Shown: positions 10,586 to 25,182 of the stretch, piece after piece | Layout: every line of letters begins with the position of its first letter | Numbering within the stretch: the first letter of the stretch is position 1 | NCBI GenBank assembly: GCA_914767715.1 | Contig: OU612066.1 | Coordinates: 4,841,001 to 4,905,000 of the forward strand | From: Membranipora membranacea | Taxonomy: Eukaryota > Bryozoa > Gymnolaemata > Cheilostomatida > Membraniporidae | Length of the DNA stretch: 64,000 nucleotides | Direction of reading: 5' to 3' | Position numbers and translations under genes: made by a program | The notes under the pieces: model-generated | Seen by the model: the letters and a program-made list of their open reading frames with translations, nothing else | Databases searched by the model: none | Told to the model about the DNA's origin: nothing

Positions 10586-11804
10586 TTTGATTATTTTCCG
10601 TTTTTGCAACTTAAAGTCATGTTACATTCTTTGCCCTACCATCAATATGAGCTGCTTGAAGTGAATTTTTTTGGGCTCAGTACCCCCCCCCCCCTTCCTC
10701 ACTCCTCCCCCCCCCCCAATTATTCCCAAACGGCAGCATATGCAAGCTCGTTTCTTGCAACAAAAAAGACGACGAAAAGAGCGATTTTTGAGCAGATGAA
10801 TCCAAGAAAATCCTGCGTTTCGCGTCAATCCCCATTTGAATTAGCAGCGATTCTTGGGAAAGTCAGCATAGGGGATCGCCGACACTATGAGAGGTTTGTC
10901 CCCCATGTCAAGAAGAGGATGCCGGGAAATATGTTAGATTGGTGCTGCATTGCTATTACTTTTGGACAATACTCTAGAAATGATAAACAGTATGAAAGCT
11001 AGCAAAACTGGAAAATTGAAGTCGGCATTATCGGCTATTGTTATCGACAACACAAATTATGACCTTTAGGTGGTAATCCACATAATGGTTGGTGTTCGCT
11101 TGTAAGGTTAAATGTGTCGATGTGCACATAATTTCTAAATACAGACGCGGACATCAGATTTTGCCAACTAATCAGGTATAGATTTAATAAAATCAGAGTA
11201 TCTGTGGCTGTGTGTATGATGGATCACACGCTGGTGTCACCTTGTGTATCCCTTGGCCTACGGTCCAGTCTAGTGCTTAGATCACTGCTGGCACTGTCAT
11301 AATCAAACAAAAGAGTAACTCACCAGAGCCCGCTACTTGCTGCCAGCTTTTAGCTGGCGTGTTCTGGCGTGTTGTACCCTGCTCTGTGAGCGCAGCGTTT
11401 AGTCCGGCAGAATGCTAAACAATGAAGCTAAGCACGATGTCGCGTCGAAAAGATTGTTGCCACATGGTTCATGGCATGCTACAAATGTTGAGCCCAATCC
11501 CAAAAAGTCCAGCACGAATAGATGTTTCTATGAGCCATCGAACCGGGCAGGCCCTCAATCCTCAAATAAAAACAGTAGTAAAATTGGAAACTTTGACTGT
11601 GATGGAGAAGAATTATATGTTTGATAATAGATGGTAGAAATTTTGAAGAATGAGAAGCATAATTTTTGTGTCAAATAAAGTAACAAGTTAAAATGAGTCT
11701 AGATGAAAGACTATAAGCATGCAAAAGAAAAATAAGAGTTGCATGCACTTGTTTTGTTAATACTGCATCCAAGCATAAAACTGCCTAAATTAATCACCAT
11801 AATT

Positions 11805-11923
11805 GTCTACGGCCATATCACGTTGAAAACGCCAGTTCTCGTCCGATCACTGAAGCTAAGCAACGTCGAGCCCAGTTAGTACTTGGATGGGTGACCGCCT
11901 GGGAATACTGGGTGCTGTAGACT
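11805..11923 (+). rRNA. 5S rRNA: 5S ribosomal RNA, copy 9
   Basis: 119 nt, reference sequence, spacing 1338 bp. Confidence 0.98.
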
Positions 11924-13143
11924 TTTGATTATTTTCCGTTTTTGCAACTTAAAGTCATGTTACATTCTTTGCCCTACCATCAATATGAGCTGCTTGAAGT
12001 GAATTTTTTTGGGCTCAGTACCCCCCCCCCCCTTCCTCACTCCTCCCCCCCCCCCCAATTATTCCCAAACGGCAGCATATGCAAGCTCGTTTCTTGCAAC
12101 AAAAAAGACGACGAAAAGAGCGATTTTTGAGCAGATGAATCCAAGAAAATCCTGCGTTTCGCGTCAATCCCCATTTGAATTAGCAGCGATTCTTGGGAAA
12201 GTCAGCATAGGGGATCGCCGACACTATGAGAGGTTTGTCCCCCATGTCAAGAAGAGGATGCCGGGAAATATGTTAGATTGGTGCTGCATTGCTATTACTT
12301 TTGGACAATACTCTAGAAATGATAAACAGTATGAAAGCTAGCAAAACTGGAAAATTGAAGTCGGCATTATCGGCTATTGTTATCGACAACACAAATTATG
12401 ACCTTTAGGTGGTAATCCACATAATGGTTGGTGTTCGCTTGTAAGGTTAAATGTGTCGATGTGCACATAATTTCTAAATACAGACGCGGACATCAGATTT
12501 TGCCAACTAATCAGGTATAGATTTAATAAAATCAGAGTATCTGTGGCTGTGTGTATGATGGATCACACGCTGGTGTCACCTTGTGTATCCCTTGGCCTAC
12601 GGTCCAGTCTAGTGCTTAGATCACTGCTGGCACTGTCATAATCAAACAAAAGAGTAACTCACCAGAGCCCGCTACTTGCTGCCAGCTTTTAGCTGGCGTG
12701 TTCTGGCGTGTTGTACCCTGCTCTGTGAGCGCAGCGTTTAGTCCGGCAGAATGCTAAACAATGAAGCTAAGCACGATGTCGCGTCGAAAAGATTGTTGCC
12801 ACATGGTTCATGGCATGCTACAAATGTTGAGCCCAATCCCAAAAAGTCCAGCACGAATAGATGTTTCTATGAGCCATCGAACCGGGCAGGCCCTCAATCC
12901 TCAAATAAAAACAGTAGTAAAATTGGAAACTTTGACTGTGATGGAGAAGAATTATATGTTTGATAATAGATGGTAGAAATGTTGAAGAATGAGAAGCATA
13001 ATTTTTGTGTCAAATAAAGTAACAAGTTAAAATGAGTCTAGATGAAAGACTATAAGCATGCAAAAGAAAAATAAGAGTTGCATGCACTTGTTTTGTTAAT
13101 ACTGCATCCAAGCATAAAACTGCCTAAATTAATCACCATAATT

Positions 13144-13262
13144 GTCTACGGCCATATCACGTTGAAAACGCCAGTTCTCGTCCGATCACTGAAGCTAAGC
13201 AACGTCGAGCCCAGTTAGTACTTGGATGGGTGACCGCCTGGGAATACTGGGTGCTGTAGACT
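13144..13262 (+). rRNA. 5S rRNA: 5S ribosomal RNA, copy 10
   Basis: 119 nt, reference sequence, spacing 1339 bp. The upstream spacer has a private T-to-G change at 12981. Confidence 0.98.
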
Positions 13263-14482
13263 TTTGATTATTTTCCGTTTTTGCAACTTAAAGTCATGTT
13301 ACATTCTTTGCCCTACCATCAATATGAGCTGCTTGAAGTGAATTTTTTTGGGCTCAGTACCCCCCCCCCCTTCCTCACTCCTCCCCCCCCCCCCCAATTA
13401 TTCCCAAACGGCAGCATATGCAAGCTCGTTTCTTGCAACAAAAAAGACGACGAAAAGAGCGATTTTTGAGCAGATGAATCCAAGAAAATCCTGCGTTTCG
13501 CGTCAATCCCCATTTGAATTAGCAGCGATTCTTGGGAAAGTCAGCATAGGGGATCGCCGACACTATGAGAGGTTTGTCCCCCATGTCAAGAAGAGGATGC
13601 CGGGAAATATGTTAGATTGGTGCTGCATTGCTATTACTTTTGGACAATACTCTAGAAATGATAAACAGTATGAAAGCTAGCAAAACTGGAAAATTGAAGT
13701 CGGCATTATCGGCTATTGTTATCGACAACACAAATTATGACCTTTAGGTGGTAATCCACATAATGGTTGGTGTTCGCTTGTAAGGTTAAATGTGTCGATG
13801 TGCACATAATTTCTAAATACAGACGCGGACATCAGATTTTGCCAACTAATCAGGTATAGATTTAATAAAATCAGAGTATCTGTGGCTGTGTGTATGATGG
13901 ATCACACGCTGGTGTCACCTTGTGTATCCCTTGGCCTACGGTCCAGTCTAGTGCTTAGATCACTGCTGGCACTGTCATAATCAAACAAAAGAGTAACTCA
14001 CCAGAGCCCGCTACTTGCTGCCAGCTTTTAGCTGGCGTGTTCTGGCGTGTTGTACCCTGCTCTGTGAGCGCAGCGTTTAGTCCGGCAGAATGCTAAACAA
14101 TGAAGCTAAGCACGATGTCGCGTCGAAAAGATTGTTGCCACATGGTTCATGGCATGCTACAAATGTTGAGCCCAATCCCAAAAAGTCCAGCACGAATAGA
14201 TGTTTCTATGAGCCATCGAACCGGGCAGGCCCTCAATCCTCAAATAAAAACAGTAGTAAAATTGGAAACTTTGACTGTGATGGAGAAGAATTATATGTTT
14301 GATAATAGATGGTAGAAATTTTGAAGAATGAGAAGCATAATTTTTGTGTCAAATAAAGTAACAAGTTAAAATGAGTCTAGATGAAAGACTATAAGCATGC
14401 AAAAGAAAAATAAGAGTTGCATGCACTTGTTTTGTTAATACTGCATCCAAGCATAAAACTGCCTAAATTAATCACCATAATT

Positions 14483-14601
14483 GTCTACGGCCATATCACG
14501 TTGAAAACGCCAGTTCTCGTCCGATCACTGAAGCTAAGCAACGTCGAGCCCAGTTAGTACTTGGATGGGTGACCGCCTGGGAATACTGGGTGCTGTAGAC
14601 T
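14483..14601 (+). rRNA. 5S rRNA: 5S ribosomal RNA, copy 11
   Basis: 119 nt, reference sequence, spacing 1339 bp. Confidence 0.98.
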
Positions 14602-15818
14602 TTTGATTATTTTCCGTTTTTGCAACTTAAAGTCATGTTACATTCTTTGCCCTACCATCAATATGAGCTGCTTGAAGTGAATTTTTTTGGGCTCAGTACC
14701 CCCCCCCCCTTCCTCACTCCTCCCCCCCCCCAATTATTCCCAAACGGCAGCATATGCAAGCTCGTTTCTTGCAACAAAAAAGACGACGAAAAGAGCGATT
14801 TTTGAGCAGATGAATCCAAGAAAATCCTGCGTTTCGCGTCAATCCCCATTTGAATTAGCAGCGATTCTTGGGAAAGTCAGCATAGGGGATCGCCGACACT
14901 ATGAGAGGTTTGTCCCCCATGTCAAGAAGAGGATGCCGGGAAATATGTTAGATTGGTGCTGCATTGCTATTACTTTTGGACAATACTCTAGAAATGATAA
15001 ACAGTATGAAAGCTAGCAAAACTGGAAAATTGAAGTCGGCATTATCGGCTATTGTTATCGACAACACAAATTATGACCTTTAGGTGGTAATCCACATAAT
15101 GGTTGGTGTTCGCTTGTAAGGTTAAATGTGTCGATGTGCACATAATTTCTAAATACAGACGCGGACATCAGATTTTGCCAACTAATCAGGTATAGATTTA
15201 ATAAAATCAGAGTATCTGTGGCTGTGTGTATGATGGATCACACGCTGGTGTCACCTTGTGTATCCCTTGGCCTACGGTCCAGTCTAGTGCTTAGATCACT
15301 GCTGGCACTGTCATAATCAAACAAAAGAGTAACTCACCAGAGCCCGCTACTTGCTGCCAGCTTTTAGCTGGCGTGTTCTGGCGTGTTGTACCCTGCTCTG
15401 TGAGCGCAGCGTTTAGTCCGGCAGAATGCTAAACAATGAAGCTAAGCACGATGTCGCGTCGAAAAGATTGTTGCCACATGGTTCATGGCATGCTACAAAT
15501 GTTGAGCCCAATCCCAAAAAGTCCAGCACGAATAGATGTTTCTATGAGCCATCGAACCGGGCAGGCCCTCAATCCTCAAATAAAAACAGTAGTAAAATTG
15601 GAAACTTTGACTGTGATGGAGAAGAATTATATGTTTGATAATAGATGGTAGAAATTTTGAAGAATGAGAAGCATAATTTTTGTGTCAAATAAAGTAACAA
15701 GTTAAAATGAGTCTAGATGAAAGACTATAAGCATGCAAAAGAAAAATAAGAGTTGCATGCACTTGTTTTGTTAATACTGCATCCAAGCATAAAACTGCCT
15801 AAATTAATCACCATAATT

Positions 15819-15937
15819 GTCTACGGCCATATCACGTTGAAAACGCCAGTTCTCGTCCGATCACTGAAGCTAAGCAACGTCGAGCCCAGTTAGTACTTGG
15901 ATGGGTGACCGCCTGGGAATACTGGGTGCTGTAGACT
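15819..15937 (+). rRNA. 5S rRNA: 5S ribosomal RNA, copy 12
   Basis: 119 nt, reference sequence, spacing 1336 bp. Confidence 0.98.
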
Positions 15938-17156
15938 TTTGATTATTTTCCGTTTTTGCAACTTAAAGTCATGTTACATTCTTTGCCCTACCATCAATAT
16001 GAGCTGCTTGAAGTGAATTTTTTTGGGCTCAGTACCCCCCCCCCCCCTTCCTCACTCCTCCCCCCCCCCAATTATTCCCAAACGGCAGCATATGCAAGCT
16101 CGTTTCTTGCAACAAAAAAGACGACGAAAAGAGCGATTTTTGAGCAGATGAATCCAAGAAAATCCTGCGTTTCGCGTCAATCCCCATTTGAATTAGCAGC
16201 GATTCTTGGGAAAGTCAGCATAGGGGATCGCCGACACTATGAGAGGTTTGTCCCCCATGTCAAGAAGAGGATGCCGGGAAATATGTTAGATTGGTGCTGC
16301 ATTGCTATTACTTTTGGACAATACTCTAGAAATGATAAACAGTATGAAAGCTAGCAAAACTGGAAAATTGAAGTCGGCATTATCGGCTATTGTTATCGAC
16401 AACACAAATTATGACCTTTAGGTGGTAATCCACATAATGGTTGGTGTTCGCTTGTAAGGTTAAATGTGTCGATGTGCACATAATTTCTAAATACAGACGC
16501 GGACATCAGATTTTGCCAACTAATCAGGTATAGATTTAATAAAATCAGAGTATCTGTGGCTGTGTGTATGATGGATCACACGCTGGTGTCACCTTGTGTA
16601 TCCCTTGGCCTACGGTCCAGTCTAGTGCTTAGATCACTGCTGGCACTGTCATAATCAAACAAAAGAGTAACTCACCAGAGCCCGCTACTTGCTGCCAGCT
16701 TTTAGCTGGCGTGTTCTGGCGTGTTGTACCCTGCTCTGTGAGCGCAGCGTTTAGTCCGGCAGAATGCTAAACAATGAAGCTAAGCACGATGTCGCGTCGA
16801 AAAGATTGTTGCCACATGGTTCATGGCATGCTACAAATGTTGAGCCCAATCCCAAAATGTCCAGCACGAATAGATGTTTCTATGAGCCATCGAACCGGGC
16901 AGGCCCTCAATCCTCAAATAAAAACAGTAGTAAAATTGGAAACTTTGACTGTGATGGAGAAGAATTATATGTTTGATAATAGATGGTAGAAATTTTGAAG
17001 AATGAGAAGCATAATTTTTGTGTCAAATAAAGTAACAAGTTAAAATGAGTCTAGATGAAAGACTATAAGCTTGCAAAAGAAAAATAAGAGTTGCATGCAC
17101 TTGTTTTGTTAATACTGCATCCAAGCATAAAACTGCCTAAATTAATCACCATAATT

Positions 17157-17275
17157 GTCTACGGCCATATCACGTTGAAAACGCCAGTTCTCGTCCGATC
17201 ACTGAAGCTAAGCAACGTCGAGCCCAGTTAGTACTTGGATGGGTGACCGCCTGGGAATACTGGGTGCTGTAGACT
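17157..17275 (+). rRNA. 5S rRNA: 5S ribosomal RNA, copy 13
   Basis: 119 nt, reference sequence, spacing 1338 bp. The upstream spacer has the T16858 and T17071 variant pair. Confidence 0.98.
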
Positions 17276-18492
17276 TTTGATTATTTTCCGTTTTTGCAAC
17301 TTAAAGTCATGTTACATTCTTTGCCCTACCATCAATATGAGCTGCTTGAAGTGAATTTTTTTGGGCTCAGTACCCCCCCCCCTTCCTCACTCCTCCCCCC
17401 CCCCCAATTATTCCCAAACGGCAGCATATGCAAGCTCGTTTCTTGCAACAAAAAAGACGACGAAAAGAGCGATTTTTGAGCAGATGAATCCAAGAAAATC
17501 CTGCGTTTCGCGTCAATCCCCATTTGAATTAGCAGCGATTCTTGGGAAAGTCAGCATAGGGGATCGCCGACACTATGAGAGGTTTGTCCCCCATGTCAAG
17601 AAGAGGATGCCGGGAAATATGTTAGATTGGTGCTGCATTGCTATTACTTTTGGACAATACTCTAGAAATGATAAACAGTATGAAAGCTAGCAAAACTGGA
17701 AAATTGAAGTCGGCATTATCGGCTATTGTTATCGACAACACAAATTATGACCTTTAGGTGGTAATCCACATAATGGTTGGTGTTCGCTTGTAAGGTTAAA
17801 TGTGTCGATGTGCACATAATTTCTAAATACAGACGCGGACATCAGATTTTGCCAACTAATCAGGTATAGATTTAATAAAATCAGAGTATCTGTGGCTGTG
17901 TGTATGATGGATCACACGCTGGTGTCACCTTGTGTATCCCTTGGCCTACGGTCCAGTCTAGTGCTTAGATCACTGCTGGCACTGTCATAATCAAACAAAA
18001 GAGTAACTCACCAGAGCCCGCTACTTGCTGCCAGCTTTTAGCTGGCGTGTTCTGGCGTGTTGTACCCTGCTCTGTGAGCGCAGCGTTTAGTCCGGCAGAA
18101 TGCTAAACAATGAAGCTAAGCACGATGTCGCGTCGAAAAGATTGTTGCCACATGGTTCATGGCATGCTACAAATGTTGAGCCCAATCCCAAAATGTCCAG
18201 CACGAATAGATGTTTCTATGAGCCATCGAACCGGGCAGGCCCTCAATCCTCAAATAAAAACAGTAGTAAAATTGGAAACTTTGACTGTGATGGAGAAGAA
18301 TTATATGTTTGATAATAGATGGTAGAAATTTTGAAGAATGAGAAGCATAATTTTTGTGTCAAATAAAGTAACAAGTTAAAATGAGTCTAGATGAAAGACT
18401 ATAAGCTTGCAAAAGAAAAATAAGAGTTGCATGCACTTGTTTTGTTAATACTGCATCCAAGCATAAAACTGCCTAAATTAATCACCATAATT

Positions 18493-18611
18493 GTCTACGG
18501 CCATATCACGTTGAAAACGCCAGTTCTCGTCCGATCACTGAAGCTAAGCAACGTCGAGCCCAGTTAGTACTTGGATGGGTGACCGCCTGGGAATACTGGG
18601 TGCTGTAGACT
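18493..18611 (+). rRNA. 5S rRNA: 5S ribosomal RNA, copy 14
   Basis: 119 nt, reference sequence, spacing 1336 bp. The upstream spacer has the T18194 and T18407 variant pair, as in the adjacent copy 13 unit. Confidence 0.98.
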
Positions 18612-19828
18612 TTTGATTATTTTCCGTTTTTGCAACTTAAAGTCATGTTACATTCTTTGCCCTACCATCAATATGAGCTGCTTGAAGTGAATTTTTTTGG
18701 GCTCAGTACCCCCCCCCCTTCCTCACTCCTCCCCCCCCCCCAATTATTCCCAAACGGCAGCATATGCAAGCTCGTTTCTTGCAACAAAAAAGACGACGAA
18801 AAGAGCGATTTTTGAGCAGATGAATCCAAGAAAATCCTGCGTTTCGCGTCAATCCCCATTTGAATTAGCAGCGATTCTTGGGAAAGTCAGCATAGGGGAT
18901 CGCCGACACTATGAGAGGTTTGTCCCCCATGTCAAGAAGAGGATGCCGGGAAATATGTTAGATTGGTGCTGCATTGCTATTACTTTTGGACAATACTCTA
19001 GAAATGATAAACAGTATGAAAGCTAGCAAAACTGGAAAATTGAAGTCGGCATTATCGGCTATTGTTATCGACAACACAAATTATGACCTTTAGGTGGTAA
19101 TCCACATAATGGTTGGTGTTCGCTTGTAAGGTTAAATGTGTCGATGTGCACATAATTTCTAAATACAGACGCGGACATCAGATTTTGCCAACTAATCAGG
19201 TATAGATTTAATAAAATCAGAGTATCTGTGGCTGTGTGTATGATGGATCACACGCTGGTGTCACCTTGTGTATCCCTTGGCCTACGGTCCAGTCTAGTGC
19301 TTAGATCACTGCTGGCACTGTCATAATCAAACAAAAGAGTAACTCACCAGAGCCCGCTACTTGCTGCCAGCTTTTAGCTGGCGTGTTCTGGCGTGTTGTA
19401 CCCTGCTCTGTGAGCGCAGCGTTTAGTCCGGCAGAATGCTAAACAATGAAGCTAAGCACGATGTCGCGTCGAAAAGATTGTTGCCACATGGTTCATGGCA
19501 TGCTACAAATGTTGAGCCCAATCCCAAAAAGTCCAGCACGAATAGATGTTTCTATGAGCCATCGAACCGGGCAGGCCCTCAATCCTCAAATAAAAACAGT
19601 AGTAAAATTGGAAACTTTGACTGTGATGGAGAAGAATTATATGTTTGATAATAGATGGTAGAAATTTTGAAGAATGAGAAGCATAATTTTTGTGTCAAAT
19701 AAAGTAACAAGTTAAAATGAGTCTAGATGAAAGACTATAAGCATGCAAAAGAAAAATAAGAGTTGCATGCACTTGTTTTGTTAATACTGCATCCAAGCAT
19801 AAAACTGCCTAAATTAATCACCATAATT

Positions 19829-19947
19829 GTCTACGGCCATATCACGTTGAAAACGCCAGTTCTCGTCCGATCACTGAAGCTAAGCAACGTCGAGCCCAGT
19901 TAGTACTTGGATGGGTGACCGCCTGGGAATACTGGGTGCTGTAGACT
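19829..19947 (+). rRNA. 5S rRNA: 5S ribosomal RNA, copy 15
   Basis: 119 nt, reference sequence, spacing 1336 bp. Confidence 0.98.
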
Positions 19948-21168
19948 TTTGATTATTTTCCGTTTTTGCAACTTAAAGTCATGTTACATTCTTTGCCCTA
20001 CCATCAATATGAGCTGCTTGAAGTGAATTTTTTTGGGCTCAGTACCCCCCCCCCCCCTTCCTCACTCCTCCCCCCCCCCCCAATTATTCCCAAACGGCAG
20101 CATATGCAAGCTCGTTTCTTGCAACAAAAAAGACGACGAAAAGAGCGATTTTTGAGCAGATGAATCCAAGAAAATCCTGCGTTTCGCGTCAATCCCCATT
20201 TGAATTAGCAGCGATTCTTGGGAAAGTCAGCATAGGGGATCGCCGACACTATGAGAGGTTTGTCCCCCATGTCAAGAAGAGGATGCCGGGAAATATGTTA
20301 GATTGGTGCTGCATTGCTATTACTTTTGGACAATACTCTAGAAATGATAAACAGTATGAAAGCTAGCAAAACTGGAAAATTGAAGTCGGCATTATCGGCT
20401 ATTGTTATCGACAACACAAATTATGACCTTTAGGTGGTAATCCACATAATGGTTGGTGTTCGCTTGTAAGGTTAAATGTGTCGATGTGCACATAATTTCT
20501 AAATACAGACGCGGACATCAGATTTTGCCAACTAATCAGGTATAGATTTAATAAAATCAGAGTATCTGTGGCTGTGTGTATGATGGATCACACGCTGGTG
20601 TCACCTTGTGTATCCCTTGGCCTACGGTCCAGTCTAGTGCTTAGATCACTGCTGGCACTGTCATAATCAAACAAAAGAGTAACTCACCAGAGCCCGCTAC
20701 TTGCTGCCAGCTTTTAGCTGGCGTGTTCTGGCGTGTTGTACCCTGCTCTGTGAGCGCAGCGTTTAGTCCGGCAGAATGCTAAACAATGAAGCTAAGCACG
20801 ATGTCGCGTCGAAAAGATTGTTGCCACATGGTTCATGGCATGCTACAAATGTTGAGCCCAATCCCAAAAAGTCCAGCACGAATAGATGTTTCTATGAGCC
20901 ATCGAACCGGGCAGGCCCTCAATCCTCAAATAAAAACAGTAGTAAAATTGGAAACTTTGACTGTGATGGAGAAGAATTATATGTTTGATAATAGATGGTA
21001 GAAATTTTGAAGAATGAGAAGCATAATTTTTGTGTCAAATAAAGTAACAAGTTAAAATGAGTCTAGATGAAAGACTATAAGCATGCAAAAGAAAAATAAG
21101 AGTTGCATGCACTTGTTTTGTTAATACTGCATCCAAGCATAAAACTGCCTAAATTAATCACCATAATT

Positions 21169-21287
21169 GTCTACGGCCATATCACGTTGAAAACGCCAGT
21201 TCTCGTCCGATCACTGAAGCTAAGCAACGTCGAGCCCAGTTAGTACTTGGATGGGTGACCGCCTGGGAATACTGGGTGCTGTAGACT
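21169..21287 (+). rRNA. 5S rRNA: 5S ribosomal RNA, copy 16
   Basis: 119 nt, reference sequence, spacing 1340 bp. Confidence 0.98.
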
Positions 21288-22506
21288 TTTGATTATTTTC
21301 CGTTTTTGCAACTTAAAGTCATGTTACATTCTTTGCCCTACCATCAATATGAGCTGCTTGAAGTGAATTTTTTTGGGCTCAGTACCCCCCCCCCCCCTTC
21401 CTCACTCCTCCCCCCCCCCAATTATTCCCAAACGGCAGCATATGCAAGCTCGTTTCTTGCAACAAAAAAGACGACGAAAAGAGCGATTTTTGAGCAGATG
21501 AATCCAAGAAAATCCTGCGTTTCGCGTCAATCCCCATTTGAATTAGCAGCGATTCTTGGGAAAGTCAGCATAGGGGATCGCCGACACTATGAGAGGTTTG
21601 TCCCCCATGTCAAGAAGAGGATGCCGGGAAATATGTTAGATTGGTGCTGCATTGCTATTACTTTTGGACAATACTCTAGAAATGATAAACAGTATGAAAG
21701 CTAGCAAAACTGGAAAATTGAAGTCGGCATTATCGGCTATTGTTATCGACAACACAAATTATGACCTTTAGGTGGTAATCCACATAATGGTTGGTGTTCG
21801 CTTGTAAGGTTAAATGTGTCGATGTGCACATAATTTCTAAATACAGACGCGGACATCAGATTTTGCCAACTAATCAGGTATAGATTTAATAAAATCAGAG
21901 TATCTGTGGCTGTGTGTATGATGGATCACACGCTGGTGTCACCTTGTGTATCCCTTGGCCTACGGTCCAGTCTAGTGCTTAGATCACTGCTGGCACTGTC
22001 ATAATCAAACAAAAGAGTAACTCACCAGAGCCCGCTACTTGCTGCCAGCTTTTAGCTGGCGTGTTCTGGCGTGTTGTACCCTGCTCTGTGAGCGCAGCGT
22101 TTAGTCCGGCAGAATGCTAAACAATGAAGCTAAGCACGATGTCGCGTCGAAAAGATTGTTGCCACATGGTTCATGGCATGCTACAAATGTTGAGCCCAAT
22201 CCCAAAAAGTCCAGCACGATTAGATGTTTCTATGAGCCATCGAACCGGGCAGGCCCTCAATCCTCAAATAAAAACAGTAGTAAAATTGGAAACTTTGACT
22301 GTGATGGAGAAGAATTATATGTTTGATAATAGATGGTAGAAATTTTGAAGAATGAGAAGCATAATTTTTGTGTCAAATAAAGTAACAAGTTAAAATGAGT
22401 CTAGATGAAAGACTATAAGCATGCAAAAGAAAAATAAGAGTTGCATGCACTTGTTTTGTTAATACTGCATCCAAGCATAAAACTGCCTAAATTAATCACC
22501 ATAATT

Positions 22507-22625
22507 GTCTACGGCCATATCACGTTGAAAACGCCAGTTCTCGTCCGATCACTGAAGCTAAGCAACGTCGAGCCCAGTTAGTACTTGGATGGGTGACCGC
22601 CTGGGAATACTGGGTGCTGTAGACT
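22507..22625 (+). rRNA. 5S rRNA: 5S ribosomal RNA, copy 17
   Basis: 119 nt, reference sequence, spacing 1338 bp. The upstream spacer has a private A-to-T change at 22220. Confidence 0.98.
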
Positions 22626-23845
22626 TTTGATTATTTTCCGTTTTTGCAACTTAAAGTCATGTTACATTCTTTGCCCTACCATCAATATGAGCTGCTTGAA
22701 GTGAATTTTTTTGGGCTCAGTACCCCCCCCCCCCCTTCCTCACTCCTCCCCCCCCCCCAATTATTCCCAAACGGCAGCATATGCAAGCTCGTTTCTTGCA
22801 ACAAAAAAGACGACGAAAAGAGCGATTTTTGAGCAGATGAATCCAAGAAAATCCTGCGTTTCGCGTCAATCCCCATTTGAATTAGCAGCGATTCTTGGGA
22901 AAGTCAGCATAGGGGATCGCCGACACTATGAGAGGTTTGTCCCCCATGTCAAGAAGAGGATGCCGGGAAATATGTTAGATTGGTGCTGCATTGCTATTAC
23001 TTTTGGACAATACTCTAGAAATGATAAACAGTATGAAAGCTAGCAAAACTGGAAAATTGAAGTCGGCATTATCGGCTATTGTTATCGACAACACAAATTA
23101 TGACCTTTAGGTGGTAATCCACATAATGGTTGGTGTTCGCTTGTAAGGTTAAATGTGTCGATGTGCACATAATTTCTAAATACAGACGCGGACATCAGAT
23201 TTTGCCAACTAATCAGGTATAGATTTAATAAAATCAGAGTATCTGTGGCTGTGTGTATGATGGATCACACGCTGGTGTCACCTTGTGTATCCCTTGGCCT
23301 ACGGTCCAGTCTAGTGCTTAGATCACTGCTGGCACTGTCATAATCAAACAAAAGAGTAACTCACCAGAGCCCGCTACTTGCTGCCAGCTTTTAGCTGGCG
23401 TGTTCTGGCGTGTTGTACCCTGCTCTGTGAGCGCAGCGTTTAGTCCGGCAGAATGCTAAACAATGAAGCTAAGCACGATGTCGCGTCGAAAAGATTGTTG
23501 CCACATGGTTCATGGCATGCTACAAATGTTGAGCCCAATCCCAAAAAGTCCAGCACGAATAGATGTTTCTATGAGCCATCGAACCGGGCAGGCCCTCAAT
23601 CCTCAAATAAAAACAGTAGTAAAATTGGAAACTTTGACTGTGATGGAGAAGAATTATATGTTTGATAATAGATGGTAGAAATTTTGAAGAATGAGAAGCA
23701 TAATTTTTGTGTCAAATAAAGTAACAAGTTAAAATGAGTCTAGATGAAAGACTATAAGCATGCAAAAGAAAAATAAGAGTTGCATGCACTTGTTTTGTTA
23801 ATACTGCATCCAAGCATAAAACTGCCTAAATTAATCACCATAATT

Positions 23846-23964
23846 GTCTACGGCCATATCACGTTGAAAACGCCAGTTCTCGTCCGATCACTGAAGCTAA
23901 GCAACGTCGAGCCCAGTTAGTACTTGGATGGGTGACCGCCTGGGAATACTGGGTGCTGTAGACT
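23846..23964 (+). rRNA. 5S rRNA: 5S ribosomal RNA, copy 18
   Basis: 119 nt, reference sequence, spacing 1339 bp. Confidence 0.98.
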
Positions 23965-25182
23965 TTTGATTATTTTCCGTTTTTGCAACTTAAAGTCATG
24001 TTACATTCTTTGCCCTACCATCAATATGAGCTGCTTGAAGTGAATTTTTTTGGGCTCAGTACCCCCCCCCCCTTCCTCACTCCTCCCCCCCCCCCAATTA
24101 TTCCCAAACGGCAGCATATGCAAGCTCGTTTCTTGCAACAAAAAAGACGACGAAAAGAGCGATTTTTGAGCAGATGAATCCAAGAAAATCCTGCGTTTCG
24201 CGTCAATCCCCATTTGAATTAGCAGCGATTCTTGGGAAAGTCAGCATAGGGGATCGCCGACACTATGAGAGGTTTGTCCCCCATGTCAAGAAGAGGATGC
24301 CGGGAAATATGTTAGATTGGTGCTGCATTGCTATTACTTTTGGACAATACTCTAGAAATGATAAACAGTATGAAAGCTAGCAAAACTGGAAAATTGAAGT
24401 CGGCATTATCGGCTATTGTTATCGACAACACAAATTATGACCTTTAGGTGGTAATCCACATAATGGTTGGTGTTCGCTTGTAAGGTTAAATGTGTCGATG
24501 TGCACATAATTTCTAAATACAGACGCGCACATCAGATTTTGCCAACTAATCAGGTATAGATTTAATAAAATCAGAGTATCTGTGGCTGTGTGTATGATGG
24601 ATCACACGCTGGTGTCACCTTGTGTATCCCTTGGCCTACGGTCCAGTCTAGTGCTTAGATCACTGCTGGCACTGTCATAATCAAACAAAAGAGTAACTCA
24701 CCAGAGCCCGCTACTTGCTGCCAGCTTTTAGCTGGCGTGTTCTGGCGTGTTGTACCCTGCTCTGTGAGCGCAGCGTTTAGTCCGGCAGAATGCTAAACAA
24801 TGAAGCTAAGCACGATGTCGCGTCGAAAAGATTGTTGCCACATGGTTCATGGCATGCTACAAATGTTGAGCCCAATCCCAAAAAGTCCAGCACGAATAGA
24901 TGTTTCTATGAGCCATCGAACCGGGCAGGCCCTCAATCCTCAAATAAAAACAGTAGTAAAATTGGAAACTTTGACTGTGATGGAGAAGAATTATATGTTT
25001 GATAATAGATGGTAGAAATTTTGAAGAATGAGAAGCATAATTTTTGTGTCAAATAAAGTAACAAGTTAAAATGAGTCTAGATGAAAGACTATAAGCATGC
25101 AAAAGAAAAATAAGAGTTGCATGCACTTGTTTTGTTAATACTGCATCCAAGCATAAAACTGCCTAAATTAATCACCATAATT

